Below, one piece after another: positions 4,686 through 7,502 of a stretch of 7,502 bases of DNA; position 1 is the first letter of the stretch; the number at the start of each line of letters is the position of its first letter. This DNA is from Candidatus Bathyarchaeota archaeon (lineage in GTDB: Archaea; Thermoproteota; Bathyarchaeia; EX4484-135): the NCBI GenBank assembly GCA_011040545.1, contig DQYM01000034.1:1-7502 (forward strand). The letters run 5' to 3'. The position numbers were made by a program, and so were the translations under genes. Below the pieces are notes generated by a model. It was not told the origin of the DNA. It was given only the letters and a program-made list of their open reading frames with translations, and ran no database searches.

Positions 4686-7502
4686 GTGGCCGTAAAATCC
4701 CCTCAGAGCACTAGGCATGCGTATGAGGATTGGACCAGCCTAGATTATGAGCCAAGGAGGATTGAGGAAGAAGTAAGGGCCTTTTGGGAGGAGAACCGCA
4801 TAAGGGAGAAGCTTGAGGCCCTTAGGGCCAGGGAGCACGTGGCCATAGCTGGCTTCGTAGAGGGGCCACCGACCCTAAATGGCGTTCCACACGTAGGCCA
4901 CGCACGTGGGAGGACCATAAAGGACCTCTACTACCGCTACCTAAGCATGAAGGGCTACTACATGCCCTTCTGGGCTGGCTGGGATTGCCAGGGCCTACCA
5001 GTTGAGCTTGAGGCCGAGAAGCTGCTCGGCGTTAGAGGGGGGAAGAGGCAGCTGCTCGCTGAGGTGGGCATGGAGAGGTTCGTTGAGGAGTGCAAGAAAA
5101 CGCTATTCCGATACTACCCAGAGTGGCTGAAGGCAGATAGGCTGCTTGGCGTGTTCATGAACCACGATAAGGCATACTGGACGTACAAGGACGAGTACAT
5201 TGAGCGTGAGTGGGCCTACCTGAAGCGTGCCTGGGAGAGGGGGCTGCTCGGCGAGGACTACTACGTGGTCGCCTACTGCCCCTACTGCCAGACCAGCCTA
5301 AGCCATGCTGAGGTCGGCCTAGGCTACGAGGTCGTAGAGGACCCAAGCGTCTTCTTCAAGCTGAGGCTAAGGGATAGACCAGGCGAGTACCTGCTCATCT
5401 GGACCACCATGCCATTTACCATAATTACCGACCTAATGGTAGCCGTCCACCCAGAAGCCGATTACGCCCGTGTTAGGGTCGGCGATGAGGTATGGATCCT
5501 AGCTGCCCAGCGTGTGGAGCCAGTGATGCAGGAGCTTGGCATAAGCGATTACGAGGTCCTAGAGGCCATCCCTGGCCTAGAGCTTGAGGGCCTTAGGTAC
5601 GAGTACCCGTTCTACGACCTAGTGCCTAAGCAGGCTGAGCTTGAGCGTGAGAGCCCACTTGTCCACACGATTGTATGCGAGGAATTCGTGGACGTGAGCG
5701 TAGCTACTGGCGTGGTCCACCTATCGCCAGGGAACGGTGAGGAGGACTTCCAGGCTGCTAAGAAGCGGGGCGTGCCGATATTCTCACCATTTGATGATGC
5801 CTGTGTCTTCACAGATGAGGCTGGTCGCTTCTCAGGCCTGTTCGCTAGGGATGCAGATGAGGTCGTGATAAGGGAGCTTGAGGCCAGGGGCCTCCTGGTG
5901 AAGGCAGGCAGGGTGAAGCACGAGTACCCAACGTGCTGGCGCTCCCACCACAAGCTGATATGGGTTGCTAGGCGTGAGTACTTCTACTGGGTTGATAGGA
6001 TAAGGGAGGAGGCCCTTGAGGCTGCTGAGGCCGTGGAGTACTTCTACGATGCGCCAAGGCACCGCTTCCTATCCTTCATAAAGGAGGCTAGGCCCTGGTG
6101 CATATCACGTGAGCGTGTCTGGGGCACTCCACTCCCGATCTGGGTCTGTAGGTCCTGTGGCCACAGGGTACTGGTGGCTAGCAAGGAGGAGCTCTTGAAG
6201 ATGGCCGTGAAGCTGCCAGAGCACCTAGAACTCCATAGGCCCTGGATAGATAAGGTCGTGTTACGCTGCCCAAATTGCGGTGGCGAAATGAGGCGTGAGC
6301 CCTTCGTGCTAGATTGCTGGCACAATAGCGGTGTAGCCCCCTACGCTCGCTTCTCAGATGAGGAATTTGAGCGCTTTGTACCAGTTTTCTTCCTAGTTGA
6401 AGGGATAGACCAAACCCGTGGATGGGCCTACTCGCTCCTAATGGCCCACCTGCTCCTAACTGGCCGAGCAGAAGCACCTTACAAGGCCTTCCTGTTTTAC
6501 GGCATAGTCCTTGATGAGAAGGGGCGTAAGATGTCCAAGAGCCTTGGCAACGTAATACTCGTTAATCCATTCCTAGAGCAGCACTCAGCCGACCTATTCA
6601 GGTTCTACCTGCTGTGGAAGTGCGCACCAGTTGACGATATGCGCTTTGATGTAAAGGAAATGTACAAACGCCCTTACCAGGTGCTCTCAACGCTCTACCA
6701 CCTACACCGCTTCTTCTACCAGAACGCCACATACGATGGCTACGACCCAGTTCGCCACACTCTAGATTGGGCACTAAGCGAGGGGCTGCTTAAGGCACCA
6801 GATAGGTGGATACTATCCCGCCTCCAGGCCCTAGTGGCCAAGGTAGATGAGGGCTACGGGCGCTGCCGCTTCCACAAGGCCCTCCAGGCCCTTGAGGACT
6901 TCGTCATAGAGGACCTAAGCCACTGGTACGTGCCCATGATAAGGCGTGAGCTCTGGACGGATGACCCACGCACGCTGCCGAGGCGCCTGGCCATCTACGC
7001 TACCCTCTGGCATGTGCTAAGGACGCTCTTGCTCCTCTTCAACCCAGCAACGCCATTCATAGCTGAGTGGCTCTACCAGCATGTGTTCCGTGCCCTAGAC
7101 CAGAGGCTGCCTGAGAGCATAAACCTAGAGGGCTGGCCAAGGCCAGATCCAAGCCTAAGGGATGAGGAGCTTGAGGAAGGCATAGAGCGCCTCAAGCTAG
7201 CTGTATCGTTAGCCCACTCAGCTAGGCAGAAGGCTGGCCTAAAGCGCAGGTGGCCACTAAGGGAGCTAGTTGTAGTTGCAGGCCAGAGGGACCAGGGGCT
7301 CCTAGAGCCCCTCAAGGGCCTACTTGCTGAGCTAACGAACGTTAAGGCCGTGAGGCTTGTTGGCCCTGCTGAGGCCCCCGAGGGGCCTGGCTGGTCCCAG
7401 GCATCAGGTGATGGCCTACAGGCCCTCGTATACACGGTGCGGGATAAGGCCCTGGTCGGCGAGGGCTTCATGCGTGATGTAGCGAGGCGCATCCAGGCCC
7501 TC
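4686..7502 (+). CDS. ileS: Isoleucyl-tRNA synthetase, C-terminus cut by right edge
   Basis: A class I aminoacyl-tRNA synthetase charging tRNA(Ile) with isoleucine in the cytosol; 939 codons are visible and the frame is still open, with perhaps another 100 or so residues missing. The HIGH motif is HVGH (69-72), followed by GWDCQGLPVELE, the form with Gln seen in archaeal IleRS. The CP1 editing domain (about 190-405) has TTMPFT (240-245) and NGEEDF with the conserved Asp354, the residue that binds the amino group of misactivated valine in this family; editing therefore looks intact. ISRERVWGTPLPIW (473-486) leads into two CxxC pairs (Cys488/491 and Cys528/531), a likely zinc site. KMSKS is at 615-619. 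The anticodon-binding helical domain starts near Trp708. The frame runs into the RDVARRIQAL segment that begins the archaeal/eukaryotic-type C-terminal domain. ValRS and LeuRS are less likely because of the motif wording and the editing-site sequence. GTG is the only plausible start. Confidence 0.96.
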   Translation, partial: MAVKSPQSTRHAYEDWTSLDYEPRRIEEEVRAFWEENRIREKLEALRAREHVAIAGFVEGPPTLNGVPHVGHARGRTIKDLYYRYLSMKGYYMPFWAGWDCQGLPVELEAEKLLGVRGGKRQLLAEVGMERFVEECKKTLFRYYPEWLKADRLLGVFMNHDKAYWTYKDEYIEREWAYLKRAWERGLLGEDYYVVAYCPYCQTSLSHAEVGLGYEVVEDPSVFFKLRLRDRPGEYLLIWTTMPFTIITDLMVAVHPEADYARVRVGDEVWILAAQRVEPVMQELGISDYEVLEAIPGLELEGLRYEYPFYDLVPKQAELERESPLVHTIVCEEFVDVSVATGVVHLSPGNGEEDFQAAKKRGVPIFSPFDDACVFTDEAGRFSGLFARDADEVVIRELEARGLLVKAGRVKHEYPTCWRSHHKLIWVARREYFYWVDRIREEALEAAEAVEYFYDAPRHRFLSFIKEARPWCISRERVWGTPLPIWVCRSCGHRVLVASKEELLKMAVKLPEHLELHRPWIDKVVLRCPNCGGEMRREPFVLDCWHNSGVAPYARFSDEEFERFVPVFFLVEGIDQTRGWAYSLLMAHLLLTGRAEAPYKAFLFYGIVLDEKGRKMSKSLGNVILVNPFLEQHSADLFRFYLLWKCAPVDDMRFDVKEMYKRPYQVLSTLYHLHRFFYQNATYDGYDPVRHTLDWALSEGLLKAPDRWILSRLQALVAKVDEGYGRCRFHKALQALEDFVIEDLSHWYVPMIRRELWTDDPRTLPRRLAIYATLWHVLRTLLLLFNPATPFIAEWLYQHVFRALDQRLPESINLEGWPRPDPSLRDEELEEGIERLKLAVSLAHSARQKAGLKRRWPLRELVVVAGQRDQGLLEPLKGLLAELTNVKAVRLVGPAEAPEGPGWSQASGDGLQALVYTVRDKALVGEGFMRDVARRIQAL

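Noticed and set aside
5155..7492. Several minus-strand open frames opposite ileS
   Set aside because: All overlap conserved synthetase motifs on the plus strand, are mutually overlapping and have low-complexity translations.

Overview
This 7.5 kb window looks like ordinary chromosome from a thermophilic archaeon, probably of the Thermoproteota (TACK) lineage. The support is an Mre11-Rad50 pair, an archaeal/eukaryotic-type isoleucyl-tRNA synthetase, TATA-like boxes 40-46 bases ahead of start codons, Arg codons dominated by AGG and Ile codons by ATA, and proteins rich in Glu, Lys and Arg. I cannot name a genus. There are no tRNA or rRNA genes, no mobile elements and no CRISPR repeats, and coding density is about 98%.

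Left block (1-2784, + strand): a three-gene overlapping operon for DNA double-strand-break repair. It begins inside what is very probably the C-terminal end of mre11. The complete rad50 overlaps it by 11 bases. A 121-residue protein of unknown function then starts within the rad50 stop codon (ATGA overlap). The Rad50 is short (696 residues) and carries two unusual substitutions: the Walker A Asn and the D-loop Asp, normally partners across the ATP-bound dimer, are Leu and Gly here. The small third gene, fused translationally to rad50, is the best candidate in the window for something undescribed.

Middle block: a stand-alone B3/B4-domain protein (2803-3483, - strand), related to the editing domain of PheRS beta, converges on the repair operon with only 18 bases between stop codons. 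It diverges from a membrane site-2 protease of the M50 family (3545-4633, + strand). The 61-base divergent spacer appears to hold two interleaved promoters.

Right block (4686 to the right edge, + strand): isoleucyl-tRNA synthetase, 939 codons visible and still open at the edge, with its own promoter in the 52-base gap after the protease. It is a large complete-looking frame apart from its missing C-terminus.

Functionally the window splits into DNA end processing (Mre11, Rad50, unknown partner), translation quality or charging (B3/B4 protein, IleRS) and membrane proteolysis (S2P). Nothing here is an obvious new system. The points most worth a second look are the rad50-coupled orphan and the paired active-site changes in Rad50.
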